Source: Acidobacteriaceae bacterium (GTDB taxonomy: Bacteria > Acidobacteriota > Terriglobia > Terriglobales > Acidobacteriaceae). From it: 64,000 nucleotides of DNA. Made by a program: the position numbers and the translations under genes. Location of the stretch: positions 19,620 to 83,619 of the forward strand of contig PLXE01000080.1 of assembly GCA_003151335.1 (NCBI GenBank). Reading direction: 5' to 3'. A model generated the notes under the pieces. It searched no databases and had not been told where the DNA came from. It saw only the letters and a program-made list of their open reading frames with translations. Numbering within the stretch: the first letter of the stretch is position 1; each line of letters begins with the position of its first letter. Shown one piece after another: positions 1-10,600 of this stretch.

Positions 1-1
1 C

Positions 2-49
2 CAGTCGGCGCTGGCGGAACGGTGCCGCCAGATGGCCGAAGCGAGCTGA
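2..49 (+). CDS. C-terminal end of a CDS entering from the left edge (…QSALAERCRQMAEAS*)
   Basis: Open frame from base 2 ending in TGA at 47-49; too short to identify. Confidence 0.35.
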   Translation, partial: QSALAERCRQMAEAS

Positions 50-164
50 CAACATTCCAACCCATTACGGGTAGCTAGCTGCGCGGGCTGGCCTTTGCGG
101 TTACGTCTCTTGGGTTGCAAAGTGCGAGCTTAGTGCCTTCGCGCTAGGTAGAGCGGTTAGTGGA

Positions 165-1475
165 ATGAGTGATGAACCGGCCGGAGCCCGACACGCATCC
201 GGCCTAAAGGTCCAAGAAGAATCTCAGCGATCGAGGGAAGGCATGAGTTCTAGGCGGCAGAAAATAATACTGATTGTTGCAACTACTGTAGCTCTGCTCG
301 TCCTGCTCGGCATTCTCGTCTGGCAGCGGCGCGGTTCACCCGAGCGATGGAACACCTTTCTGGTCGGCGACCCACGCATGGGCGCACAAACCTTCCGGCA
401 AAAGGGATGCAGCGGGTGCCATTCCGTTCTCGGCGCTGGCGCGAAGCTAGCTCCCGATCTGGGTTTGCAGGGGGCGGCAGGGTCCAGCATGAACGAGTTG
501 GTTACCCAGATGTGGAATCACGCGCCACGCATGTGGAAACAATTGAAGATCAGCAGCGTGAGTTTCCCCCAGTTTACGCCCGAAGAGATGGCCAACCTAT
601 TTGCCTACCTTTATGTCACCTGCTACGACGACGAGTCGGGAAACCGGGCCCACGGAGAGCTCCTATTCACACAGAAAGGGTGCATCCGCTGCCATTCGAT
701 CGGTGAAAACGCGGGAGGCAATGTCGGGCCCAATCTGAGCGAAATCGGTCCCGTGGTTACGCCGATTTTTTGGTCGCAAACCATGTGGAACCATGCCCCT
801 GCGATGCAAGCCCACATGCACGAACTCAACATGGCTTGGCCCCAATTTGAGGGAGAGCAGATGAACGATCTGCTGGCCTTCATCCGCTACGCCCGAGGGG
901 GGCCAGAGCGGGAGTCCGACGTACTTCCAGCGAACCCGCGCCGCGGTTGGGCTTTGTTTCGCGAAAAGGGATGCATCGCCTGTCATGCCATTCGCGGCGA
1001 AGGCGGAACCGTAGGCCCCGACCTCGGATCGGATCGCCCGTTACCTCGCACTCTGACCCAGACGGCAGGCCTGATGTGGAATCACTCTCCGGAGATGTGG
1101 GCAGCCATGAAGACCAAGGGCATCGAGCGCCCCACTTTTGAGGGAGGGGAGATGGCCGATCTGATCGCATTCCTTTATAGCGTGCGCTATTTCGAGCTCG
1201 GAGGCTCACCCATCGTCGGACAAGAGCTATTCAGCGAACGCAAGTGCAGCCAGTGTCATGGAAGCGACGCGCATGGGGGAAGCATCGGCCCGAACCTGAG
1301 GAAGGCGGGCAAGGTCTATACACCGGTGAACTTCGCCCTGGCTCTGTGGTCTCATGGACCGCGCATGTACGCGAAAGCCGAGGAGATGGGTCTGGGATGG
1401 CCCAGTTTGAACGAGGGTGACCTGAGCCATTTGTTGGCTTTCTTGAACAGCTCCCCCGTCCAGGATAAGCGATGA
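165..1475 (+). CDS. Tetraheme c-type cytochrome made of four tandem monoheme domains, N-terminal membrane anchor
   Basis: Four CxxCH motifs (CSGCH, CIRCH, CIACH, CSQCH), each followed by a W(N/S)HxPxM motif; one N-terminal hydrophobic helix. Confidence 0.9.
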   Translation: MSDEPAGARHASGLKVQEESQRSREGMSSRRQKIILIVATTVALLVLLGILVWQRRGSPERWNTFLVGDPRMGAQTFRQKGCSGCHSVLGAGAKLAPDLGLQGAAGSSMNELVTQMWNHAPRMWKQLKISSVSFPQFTPEEMANLFAYLYVTCYDDESGNRAHGELLFTQKGCIRCHSIGENAGGNVGPNLSEIGPVVTPIFWSQTMWNHAPAMQAHMHELNMAWPQFEGEQMNDLLAFIRYARGGPERESDVLPANPRRGWALFREKGCIACHAIRGEGGTVGPDLGSDRPLPRTLTQTAGLMWNHSPEMWAAMKTKGIERPTFEGGEMADLIAFLYSVRYFELGGSPIVGQELFSERKCSQCHGSDAHGGSIGPNLRKAGKVYTPVNFALALWSHGPRMYAKAEEMGLGWPSLNEGDLSHLLAFLNSSPVQDKR

Positions 1476-1822
1476 ATGGCGATGGACATCAACTCGCCCG
1501 CTGACCTCGCTGCGTGTGCCGTGCGGACCGAGAACGGCGCGAGTTAGTTTGGCGAAGCACAATCACAGCTGCTGGTGATTGGCATCACTGCCTCGTGTGA
1601 ATCGCGAATGTTATCTTGCCGCCACCTTCAACAGAGATGAACGTTCGTTCGAAGGTGCTTTTGGTCGTTCTCTTGGATGTGGCAGGGGGAACTCGTTCAC
1701 GTACGTCTTGCGTCAGGGCAGAAATTGGTGACCCTATGACTGTTTGGCTACGTCTGCCGGCAGTCCGCCATGGTCTCAACATCTTTAGCAGTTACAAGTC
1801 ACTGTACCTAGGGAGGGTTTGA

Positions 1823-2131
1823 ATGAAACGGATGTTACCTTGGTTATTGCTCGTCGCCTTTATCGTCGCCGTCAATTGTTTCGCGGATTCCGATAGCGCG
1901 GCTCTCTTCAAGTCCAAATGCGCCATGTGTCACGGGCCGGACGGCACGGGAAACACGATGGGGCAGAAACTCGGCGTCAAGAGCTACAAATCGCCTGATA
2001 TTCAAAAGCAGTCGGACGGCGATCTGAAGAACGCCATCACCAACGGCAAAGGCAAGATGCCGGCCTACAAGACCCTTACACCTGAACAAGTGGACGGACT
2101 GGTGAAGTACGTACGTGAGCTCGGCAAATAG
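1823..2131 (+). CDS. Monoheme class I cytochrome c, secreted
   Basis: Signal peptide, CAMCH heme motif, MPAYKTLTPEQVDGLVKYVREL C-terminus typical of small cyt c. Confidence 0.9.
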   Translation: MKRMLPWLLLVAFIVAVNCFADSDSAALFKSKCAMCHGPDGTGNTMGQKLGVKSYKSPDIQKQSDGDLKNAITNGKGKMPAYKTLTPEQVDGLVKYVRELGK

Positions 2132-2145
2132 GGGGTAGGCTTTCG

Positions 2146-2628
2146 ATGTCGTCGGCACCCGATACAAGCGCAGCGGCTAAGCCCGCACCTGCGGACTTGC
2201 CGCGCCGCCGTTTTGTCAACATCCTGCTGGGAACCGGCCTGCTGGCCTCGGCCGCCTCGTTCCTCTATCCTGTTTTGCGCTATCTGGTCCCACCCAAGCT
2301 TCCCGACTTGGGTGGCGACGCCGTACTTGCGGCACGTCTTTCGGAGATGAAGCCCAACACCGCGAAAACGTTTCGCTTCGGCACCCGTCCCGGGTTGCTG
2401 GTGGAGACGAGCGCGGGCGAATATCGCGCCATGTCGGCGACCTGCACCCACCTGGGCTGCACGGTGCAGTATCGTCCCGATCTGCGCGAGATCTGGTGCG
2501 CCTGCCACAACGGCATGTACGACCTGAACGGCCGCAACATCTCGGGGCCGCCACCGCGTCCGCTGGAGGCGTTCGAGGTCCAAGTCCGCGGCGACGAAAT
2601 CTTTGTGCGACGTAAGCAGGAGGCTTGA
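2146..2628 (+). CDS. Rieske 2Fe-2S protein of a cytochrome bc complex
   Basis: CTHLGC … CACHNG Rieske motifs, N-terminal RRRF plus TM anchor. Confidence 0.93.
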   Translation: MSSAPDTSAAAKPAPADLPRRRFVNILLGTGLLASAASFLYPVLRYLVPPKLPDLGGDAVLAARLSEMKPNTAKTFRFGTRPGLLVETSAGEYRAMSATCTHLGCTVQYRPDLREIWCACHNGMYDLNGRNISGPPPRPLEAFEVQVRGDEIFVRRKQEA

Positions 2629-3716
2629 TGGCGGGCCCGGTTGCAAGCGTTCGCGCATGGTTCGACGAACGGTTCCCTCTGGACGACCTCAAGGCGCTGG
2701 CGCAAAAGAAGAAGGTCCCGGTACACCATTACTCGTACTGGTATTTTCTCGGCGGCATGACCCTGTTCCTATTTGGGGTGCAGGTCCTCACCGGCGCTTT
2801 GCTATTGCTGTATTACCGCCCTGGAGCCGACGAAGCCTTCGAGAGCGTGCAGTTCATCATGACCCAGGTGCAGTTCGGATGGCTTATCCGGTCGGTGCAC
2901 TCCTGGTCGGCGAATCTGTTGGTCTTCATGGCCTTCGCCCACCTTTTCAGCGTTCTCTTTCTGAGGTCTTACCGAAAGCCGCGCGAGCTGACCTGGGTGA
3001 GCGGCATACTGCTGCTGTTCCTGATGCTGGGTTTCGGCTTCAGTGGATACCTGTTGCCCTGGAACACGCTGTCGTATTTCGCGACCAAGGTGGGCACGGA
3101 AATACCAGCGCAAATCCCCATCATCGGGCGTCCCGTTCTGTTATTCCTTCGCGGAGGCGAAGACATTACCGGTAGCACTCTGACGCGGCTCTACGGGTTT
3201 CACGTCGCCATATTGCCGGCACTGGCGACCGTGCTGATCGGCTTGCATCTGGCACTGATTCAGTGGTTCGGCATGAGCGTGCCGCCCGGGGTGGAAGCGA
3301 AGTGGCGAGCCACTCCTGAAGACCGGAAGGAAATCCGCTTCTTCCCCAACTTCGTGCTGCGGGAATTGATGGCCTGGTACGTGGCATTGGGGCTTCTCGG
3401 CGCCCTGGCGGCGCTGTTTCCGTGGGGCCTCGGGGTGAAGGCCGACCCGTTTGCCTCAGCTCCGGCGGGCATCAAGCCAGAGTGGTACTTCCTTTTCATG
3501 TTCCAGACCCTAAAGCTGATCCCTGCGAAGGTCCTCGGCATGGACGGCGAGATGTTGGGCATCCTGGCGTTCGGAGTGGTCGGAGCCGTGGCTCTGCTGC
3601 TGCCGTTCCTCGACCGTGAAAAGCCTTTTAAGACGCGGCGTTGGATCACCGGGTTGGCTTGTGTCTTTCTCGGTTACATGGCGGTTATGACCGTCGACGG
3701 CTGGGTGGCAAAGTGA
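2628..3716 (+). CDS. Cytochrome b (b6/subunit IV-like fused) of a bc complex
   Basis: Two His pairs in TM helices ([31 protein letters not shown]), PEWY motif in [20 protein letters not shown] overlaps the Rieske TGA. Confidence 0.93.
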   Translation: MAGPVASVRAWFDERFPLDDLKALAQKKKVPVHHYSYWYFLGGMTLFLFGVQVLTGALLLLYYRPGADEAFESVQFIMTQVQFGWLIRSVHSWSANLLVFMAFAHLFSVLFLRSYRKPRELTWVSGILLLFLMLGFGFSGYLLPWNTLSYFATKVGTEIPAQIPIIGRPVLLFLRGGEDITGSTLTRLYGFHVAILPALATVLIGLHLALIQWFGMSVPPGVEAKWRATPEDRKEIRFFPNFVLRELMAWYVALGLLGALAALFPWGLGVKADPFASAPAGIKPEWYFLFMFQTLKLIPAKVLGMDGEMLGILAFGVVGAVALLLPFLDREKPFKTRRWITGLACVFLGYMAVMTVDGWVAK

Positions 3717-3722
3717 GGCTGC

Positions 3723-4991
3723 ATGATTAAGGTTCGCGATTCCGTGACATGCAGGCTAGGGGCCGTAATCGTTGTGGCTGCGTGGCTGATTGGCAACGGG
3801 CTGATAGCTTTCGCGCAGACCAAGAACTCCTGTCTCGATTGCCATTCCAATTTGCCGGAGCCGCTGGGTGTCAGCGTGGAGACTTACGGCCAGAACATCC
3901 ACGCCCAGAAGGGGCTTACCTGCGCGGCGTGCCATGGTGGCGACGCCAGCAGTGATGATCCGGAAAAGGCCATGAGCCGGGCGGCAGGATGGAAGGGCAA
4001 GATCGAGCGCAAGCAGATTCCCGAACTTTGCGCCTCCTGCCACGCCGATGCCGAGCGCATGAAGAAGTACAACCCCAGCCTGCGCGTCGATCAGTTCCAG
4101 CAGTACAAGACCAGCGTGCACGGAATGAAGTGGGCCAAGGGCGACAATAAGGTCGCGGTGTGCACCGATTGCCACGGCGTGCATGACTTGCGCGCCCCGT
4201 CGGATCCGCGCTCGAAAGTGCATCCTATCAACATCGCCACCACGTGCTCGCGTTGTCATGCCGATGCCGAGTACATGAAGCCTTACGGCATCAAGACAGA
4301 CCAGTTCGCAAACTACGAGCAGAGTGTGCACCATGATGCCATGGTGGTACGAGGCGACCTGAGTGCGCCCACCTGCACTACCTGCCATGGCAACCACGGA
4401 GCGACACCCCCGGGGGTCGCCAACGTGACCAATGTCTGCTCGAATTGCCACGTCTTCCAGGCTCAGTTGTTCCAGACCAGCCCCCACAAGGACGCGTTCG
4501 CCGCGATGGGATTCCCGGGTTGTGTCACCTGCCACAGCAATCACGCAATCAAGGCTCCCACCGACGAAATGATCGGTGCCGGCCCCAAAGCCGTGTGCAT
4601 GAACTGTCACACCGCGGGAGATGCCGGCTCCATGCAAGCGGAAGCCATGCATGCTCAACTGACGAACCTGGCATCGGCGATTGCTGCCTCCGACGAATTA
4701 CTCAGCCGGGCCGAACGGCAGGGCATGGAAGTCAGCCAGCCCAAGCTGCAGCAGACACAAGCGCGCGATGCCCTGTTGAAGGCGCGGGTCGCGGTGCATG
4801 CCTTCCGCGACAGCGGATTGAAGCAGGACACCGATGCCGGACTTGCGACCACAAAACTGACGTACGTGGCTGGGCAGAAGGCGATGCAGGAATGGAGATT
4901 CCGGCGTGTCGGGCTGGGGCTATCGCTGGTGCTGATCGCCCTCACGCTGGTGGGGCTGGGGTTCTATATCAGGAGATTGGAACAGAAGTGA
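3723..4991 (+). CDS. Nonaheme c-type cytochrome with C-terminal TM anchor
   Basis: Nine CxxCH motifs (CLDCH, CAACH, CASCH, CTDCH, CSRCH, CTTCH, CSNCH, CVTCH, CMNCH), signal peptide, C-terminal hydrophobic helix. Confidence 0.92.
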   Translation: MIKVRDSVTCRLGAVIVVAAWLIGNGLIAFAQTKNSCLDCHSNLPEPLGVSVETYGQNIHAQKGLTCAACHGGDASSDDPEKAMSRAAGWKGKIERKQIPELCASCHADAERMKKYNPSLRVDQFQQYKTSVHGMKWAKGDNKVAVCTDCHGVHDLRAPSDPRSKVHPINIATTCSRCHADAEYMKPYGIKTDQFANYEQSVHHDAMVVRGDLSAPTCTTCHGNHGATPPGVANVTNVCSNCHVFQAQLFQTSPHKDAFAAMGFPGCVTCHSNHAIKAPTDEMIGAGPKAVCMNCHTAGDAGSMQAEAMHAQLTNLASAIAASDELLSRAERQGMEVSQPKLQQTQARDALLKARVAVHAFRDSGLKQDTDAGLATTKLTYVAGQKAMQEWRFRRVGLGLSLVLIALTLVGLGFYIRRLEQK

Positions 4992-5100
4992 GGGGCCCCA
5001 CTCTGCGATTCACCGGTGTACTGGACCGCCCAGTGGGTCGTCCTGAACCGCGATGAGTTCCCAATTTCAGGGACTGGGTGTGAGAGAGGAGTGTTGTCCA

Positions 5101-6332
5101 TGACAACGCTAAATCGACGCAAAGAGCTTCTCTTTTGGATCCCTGCAGCACTGATTCCCGTAGCCTTAATGGTAGCCGTGTTCATGCAGGTGCGCCGGCC
5201 GACCACTACCCGCCGCGCACTCTACATTATCGGTGAACCCGCCAAAGGCGCCGCGCTGTTTTTTGGTGACAAGCAATGCGGCATTTGCCATTCCATCAAC
5301 GGATCAGGGGGACGCGTCGCCCCGGATCTCTCCGGAAAGCACCCCGGTACTCCCGCCATGGGCTGGCTGGTGACGGTATTGTGGAACCATGGACCTGGCA
5401 TGTGGCGGCAGATCCGCCAAAAGAACGGGCCTTATCCCCAGTTGAACTCGCAAGAAATGGCGGACATCCTTGCGTACTTGTACCAGGCGAGCAGCCTTGA
5501 TCGTGCCGGGGACCCCAGCGCTGGCCAGCGGGTATTCAACGAGAAGGGCTGTGTCCGCTGCCATTCGGTGGGCGGGACGGGCGGCAAAAAGGCGCCCGAG
5601 CTGTCGGGGATCACCGCCGATGGCGACTCGAACGCCTGGACACGCGCCATGCTTAACCATGCCGGGTCGATGATTGCTCCTATTACCAGCACCATCGGAC
5701 AATGGCCCCAGTTCACCGGTAATGAGATGAATGATCTGATCGCGTATGTAAGCCTCAGCTCTCCCCATCCAGCGGCCAACCCACGCCAAATACCCGGCAA
5801 TGCAGAGCGGGGTTGGGGTGTGTTTCAGGGCCGATGCATACAGTGCCATTCCGTACGCGGGCAGGGTGGCAGCGTGGGTCCGGAACTGGGGCCAGAGCGT
5901 GATCTTCCACTCACGACCGGGCAGTTTGCCAGTGTTCTGTGGAACCACGCCCCAGCGATGCTTCGTCAAGGCCGCGAAAACGGGATTCCTCCTCCCGTTC
6001 TTCAGGACAACGAGATGGCGGACTTGCTAACGTTTCTGGCGAGCCTGCGCTACTTCGAGCCCACCGGGTCTCCCTTGGTCGGAGAGCGCATTTTCTCCGA
6101 GCGCGGTTGCGCTGCTTGCCATGGCCATAGGGCGGAGGGCACACAGATTGGGCCTGCGCTTAAGTCGAACACCGAAGCTTTCACCACTGTTTCCTTCACC
6201 GCCGCTCTCTGGCGGCATGGTCCCCGCATGATTGATCGGGCTGAGGAATTAGGCATACCCTGGCCCACTCTGAAGGCCACCGACATAGGAGATCTGGTGA
6301 GTTTTCTGAACGCCCCTGCGCCCCCGAAGTGA
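5101..6332 (+). CDS. Tetraheme c-type cytochrome, paralog of 165..1475
   Basis: Four CxxCH (CGICH, CVRCH, CIQCH, CAACH), same repeat layout; ORF track starts upstream but MTTLNRRKELLFWIPAAL is the likelier start. Confidence 0.9.
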
Positions 6333-6621
6333 GCATCTGGCTAGCCTGCGGGAAAGCCACCGTAGTTGGAATTCTGGTCGGAGAAGGAACAACATGGAAT
6401 TCCGAACATGTTGGCCCAACTCAGCAGGTGCCGGGATGAACCCGTTTCCGACTGAATAGGCTACTGAATAGGCGCCTCAACGAAATCTCCGTCGAGGGAG
6501 GGTCGAGCCACGGGCTGGCAAAACCGACCCAGCACCTCCCCAAACCTCCGTCTCGGGCCGCGATCAAAGTATTTGGTTTCGCCGTGGTACCCTGTTGCTG
6601 CCTCAAGAAGGAGGAGGAGTC

Positions 6622-7056
6622 ATGAAGGTCCTCGCGGGAATTGACGATTCGAAGTCCTCCGGAGACGTGTCAAGGGCCATTGTTGCGCAGTTTCGGACCG
6701 AGAATACGGAGGTCCGAGTCTTGCACGTGTTGCAGGCGAGTGCGCCAGCCCCACCGCAAATGGCGTCAGGCTACGCTCCCGAGTTGGAAGATCAGAAGAA
6801 GCCGGCCCATGAGTTGGTTGAGCGCATAGCGAACGGCCTGCGTAGCGCAGGATTCAAGGTGGACACCGCCGTCGAGGTAGGTGACATTAGAGAGACGATC
6901 ATCGATTCCGCAGCCGAGTGGGGTGCCGATCTGATCGTCGTTGGTTCGCATGGGCAGAGCGCCATCCAGCGTTTCTTGCTTGGCAGCGTTGCAGAATTCG
7001 TCGCTCGCCATGCCAAGTGCTCGGTAGAAATCGTTCGCGCGCCAGTGAGTATCTGA
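6622..7056 (+). CDS. Universal stress protein (UspA family)
   Basis: MKVLAGIDDS start, VGSHGQSAIQRFLLGSVAEFVARHAKCSVEIVR C-terminal nucleotide-binding motif; GGAGGAG SD. Confidence 0.9.
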   Translation: MKVLAGIDDSKSSGDVSRAIVAQFRTENTEVRVLHVLQASAPAPPQMASGYAPELEDQKKPAHELVERIANGLRSAGFKVDTAVEVGDIRETIIDSAAEWGADLIVVGSHGQSAIQRFLLGSVAEFVARHAKCSVEIVRAPVSI

Positions 7057-7248
7057 CGGAAAGGAAGACTACCCGACTCTTATTTTCTGACGAACTCACG
7101 GGCAAGTGGCTCAGACCCGGTCGAAGCTTTCCCCAGAGGCCGTCCTGGCCACCGCGACAGCAATATTCCAAGTGTAAAATTGTTCTACTACGCTGCACGT
7201 GACCATCTTTCTGTTGGCAAGCTCCACGCGGATCATAGGCTGTTCCCA

Positions 7249-9330
7249 ATGAGAGCCAGAGATCGCAGAAGTGATTCCTCGCGCAGCTCTGCGCGCTCCA
7301 GGCGGCAACGGTTTCTTTGGGAACTTTTCGCCGTGATCGTCCTTGTTGGCGTTGATGTCTCGGGGCAGAGCGGGGCGCCGCTGCTCCGCTACAAACTGCA
7401 CGTCGGAGATCATCTCATCTATCGCGAGGTGTTCGAGCGCCAAGGCAAGTCTTCGGACCAGACGTTCCGGACGCGCACCGTGTTTAGCAACGATGTCGTC
7501 GTGCTCGACGAAGCCGGGGGTGGGGTACTGGTAGGCATCCAGCGTAACCGGCAATCGGCGGAAATGCTGGAGTTCCTGGAGCACGGCAAGAACAGGCTCG
7601 CCCAGGAAACTGCAAAGTTCAAGGCGCGCATGGCCAAGCGCTCGCCGCATTTCTTCGACGCTAATGTTTTCTCTGCGACCGGCGTGCCGCAAGCTCCGTT
7701 CACGACGGTGCGGGAAGTCACCAGCAAACTGCTCTATGGAATTCCTGAGATTCTGCCCTTGCCTGCCGGCCCGGCGCAGACTGGCGCCGAAATGCAGGGC
7801 CGGCCGTCCGGCCTGACGGTTGCCTTGCTACGCTTCGAGCCAGCTTCCGGCGAAGCATGCGCAGTCTTCGCAGACAGCGGGACGCGCACGGGGCTGCATC
7901 TAAGCTACACTTTCTGCCCGCAGCAGGGAATATTGACCAAGCTGGAGTTCACCGGAGACACCCACGAATTTGGCGATTCCATAATCCACGAGCGAATGAC
8001 ACTCGAGCTATTAGAAGTGCGCCACGGCGAAACTCCGGCATCGTGGCTGGCGAACCCGCAAGTGCAACAAGGCGCGCTCAGCGCTTATCTCATCGCTGGA
8101 GTGGCAGCTCCCGACCCGGAAACGCTGGCGACCCTGTTACGCACTGGCTCGCCCGAGGTACAGGCACTCACTCTCGCCAGCTACTATCAGAAAAAACTAG
8201 CCCCGCCCCAGGGCCTGCTCACCCCTTTGCTTAGCAGCAATGACGCCGAAGCGCAGCGTATCGCGTCACGCTTTCAGGCGATACCCTCCGAACCGCCAAG
8301 TGGCCTCTGCCCACTTCCGGCGCGGCACTACCAACGTCAGAAGCCTGGCACCACGCTGAGAACCATGACCGCAGCGCCATTTGACGGCGTGCCCTTCATG
8401 GTTCATGTTCCGCTGGATTACCGCGGCGACCAACCGTTCCCGCTGCTGATCTACCTGAGCGGCGGCAGCGGACAGGCCTTCGACGCCGCGCTCACGGCGG
8501 AAGACGTGGTGCGGCATTCTGGATTCCTGGCGGTCTACCCCAATGCGGCCGGCGCGATGTGGTGGGAACAGAAGCCGACGGCGATGGTGGACCAGCTGCT
8601 TCTGGAGATTTTGCGCTGCTACAACGTCGATACCAACCGCATCTACCTTGCGGGGTTCAGCAATGGCGGGAGCGCGGCCTTGTACTTCGGCACGCTGTGG
8701 CCTGGCCGCTGGGCCGCCATTGCGTCTCAGATGGGCGCGGGAGTCAATTCTCCCAGTGGTGAGACCCTGCCGCTGAAGAACCTTCTCAACATTCCATTGC
8801 TGTTTCTGCACGGTGATAAGGACTTGCTCATTCCAGCCTCGGCCTCGGTCAGCACCTACGACGAACTGCGCGGCTTGCATCCGCGTGTCCCTCCGGAACT
8901 GCACATCCTGAAGGACCGCGGACACGAAATTACCTTGTCTGCAGACGACGGCTTCACCATGCCCTTTCTGGAACGCTTCGTTCGGGATCCATTTCCCCGC
9001 ACCATCGCGATGAAGATTACCAGCCTGACTTATCCGCGGCGCTATTGGATAGAAGTGCTGGAGAAAGATGGGGGCGCTTCCGAAATCAACGGCCGCATTC
9101 TTCCCGACAACACGGTCGAGATCAAGACGAAGAACGTGCGCAAACTGCGGCTGCTGCTTCGGCAGGAGCTATTTGGCTCGCCCGCAGCCATTAGCGTTCG
9201 CATCAATGGCAAAGAGCAACCTGCGCGGCAGTTGAAGGCGAATTGCGATCTGTTCGCTCAGAGCGCAGAAACGTATGGCGATCCGCTGCTCGGGTACACG
9301 GACGAGATCGTAATTAACGTGCCGAAATAG
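7249..9330 (+). CDS. Secreted alpha/beta-hydrolase (PHB depolymerase/esterase-like)
   Basis: IYLAGFSNGGSAALYFG nucleophile elbow, LLFLHGDKDLLIP, signal-like N-terminus. Confidence 0.7.
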   Translation: MRARDRRSDSSRSSARSRRQRFLWELFAVIVLVGVDVSGQSGAPLLRYKLHVGDHLIYREVFERQGKSSDQTFRTRTVFSNDVVVLDEAGGGVLVGIQRNRQSAEMLEFLEHGKNRLAQETAKFKARMAKRSPHFFDANVFSATGVPQAPFTTVREVTSKLLYGIPEILPLPAGPAQTGAEMQGRPSGLTVALLRFEPASGEACAVFADSGTRTGLHLSYTFCPQQGILTKLEFTGDTHEFGDSIIHERMTLELLEVRHGETPASWLANPQVQQGALSAYLIAGVAAPDPETLATLLRTGSPEVQALTLASYYQKKLAPPQGLLTPLLSSNDAEAQRIASRFQAIPSEPPSGLCPLPARHYQRQKPGTTLRTMTAAPFDGVPFMVHVPLDYRGDQPFPLLIYLSGGSGQAFDAALTAEDVVRHSGFLAVYPNAAGAMWWEQKPTAMVDQLLLEILRCYNVDTNRIYLAGFSNGGSAALYFGTLWPGRWAAIASQMGAGVNSPSGETLPLKNLLNIPLLFLHGDKDLLIPASASVSTYDELRGLHPRVPPELHILKDRGHEITLSADDGFTMPFLERFVRDPFPRTIAMKITSLTYPRRYWIEVLEKDGGASEINGRILPDNTVEIKTKNVRKLRLLLRQELFGSPAAISVRINGKEQPARQLKANCDLFAQSAETYGDPLLGYTDEIVINVPK

Positions 9331-9363
9331 GTCCGAGGTTTCGCCGCCGCGCGAGGCCGGTTC

Positions 9364-9510
9364 TTAGTAGACGCCGCTGCGGTAGATAACCCACCAACTG
9401 ACGATCAGTGCCGCCACGGTTTCAGCTACGGCCCACCACAATGGCAGGAAGAATGCCCCCAAGCCAAGGAGAGTGAACAGTAGCCAAAAGGATTTTTTCT
9501 GATCGTCCAA
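9364..9510 (-). CDS. 48-aa small membrane protein (candidate), TTG start
   Basis: ORF LDDQKKSFWLLFTLLGLGAFFLPLWWAVAETVAALIVSWWVIYRSGVY*, two hydrophobic stretches, directly downstream of the HAD gene; not in ORF track. Confidence 0.5.
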   Translation of the reverse strand: MDDQKKSFWLLFTLLGLGAFFLPLWWAVAETVAALIVSWWVIYRSGVY

Positions 9511-9532
9511 AGAAATTTACGCCGCCGCTCGC

Positions 9533-10423
9533 TCAATCGACGATGGCCACGTCGGCCCGCTCTTCAGCCGGAGCGAAGCTGGGAACGATGGTCAGGACAT
9601 CGGTCTGCACCTTGTCCCACTGCTGAATGAGCAGACCCTTAGCTTCGAACAGATTGCGAATCGAATGCGAGTCCCAGCCCACCACCTCTTCCAGGATGGG
9701 AACGAGGATGGCCAGTGCGCTGTCGCTGATCACGGAACGCTTGGCAATGGGCGCCAGGTACGGGTTCTCGGAAACGGCAATGGTGAAGCCATCGCGCCGA
9801 TTCACGTGCAGCATGACATGGATGTCGGAGCTGCCATCGCCGACATAGACGATGCGGTCGGGCCCGGTCCTAAGATTTTCGAGCAATTGGTCGATAACCG
9901 CGACCTTGCCGTATCCGGCAGTCACCTGAAGGATTCGTTCGATTTCACCGTGCTTGTTGTATTCAAACTCCGTGCCGTAGATATGATCGGCGGGGATAAT
10001 GCCCTCGAGCGCCGAGCGAATCACTTCCACCGGGCCAGCCGAGATCACGTAGAAATCGAAGTGGTAGCCCTCAACTTCCTCGGAAAGGAAGCGGTAGAGC
10101 AAGTCAATATTCGGCTTCAGACGTACCTGCTTGCCCGCTTTGTAGAGATGCTCAGGACGCACCTTGGAGCGAAACTCAGGATCGTGCAGCAGAAGATAGG
10201 CGAGCTCGCCTCCCTGCTGGACGAGGTTCAGCTTGGCCATCCCTGTGGCCTTGCGCTCGAATTCAGCTTCTGAAATGCCCAACAGCTCGGCCAAAACGTA
10301 CCCCGAGTCGTTAAAGCTCAGGGTCTGGTCAAAATCGCTGGCAAATATATATCGCTTCTTAGGATGTATTTTCTCTATCATGCTTTCGGGTTCGGGTTGA
10401 TGGTTCTGCTGGTATAAATTCAA
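9533..10423 (-). CDS. HAD-superfamily phosphatase (phosphoserine phosphatase-like)
   Basis: [11 protein letters not shown] motif [11 protein letters not shown] motif. Confidence 0.8.
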   Translation of the reverse strand: MNLYQQNHQPEPESMIEKIHPKKRYIFASDFDQTLSFNDSGYVLAELLGISEAEFERKATGMAKLNLVQQGGELAYLLLHDPEFRSKVRPEHLYKAGKQVRLKPNIDLLYRFLSEEVEGYHFDFYVISAGPVEVIRSALEGIIPADHIYGTEFEYNKHGEIERILQVTAGYGKVAVIDQLLENLRTGPDRIVYVGDGSSDIHVMLHVNRRDGFTIAVSENPYLAPIAKRSVISDSALAILVPILEEVVGWDSHSIRNLFEAKGLLIQQWDKVQTDVLTIVPSFAPAEERADVAIVD

Positions 10424-10600
10424 ACCCAGATCCTCTCTAAGAATGTATGTATGGGATATGTATTAGATTCCCCGGTCGGGTCGAGAGTTGATGAAATTGC
10501 GGTAGATTCTTTCGATAGCAGCTATCCTGAGTGTTTATTGTAAGATACGTGGCGTGTCAGAGCGAAGAATTGGCGGAAATAACACTACGGAAGGAAAATC

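Noticed and set aside
3756-4658. 300-aa minus-strand ORF opposite nonaheme cytochrome
   Set aside because: Composition reflects reverse complement of CxxCH-rich coding sequence
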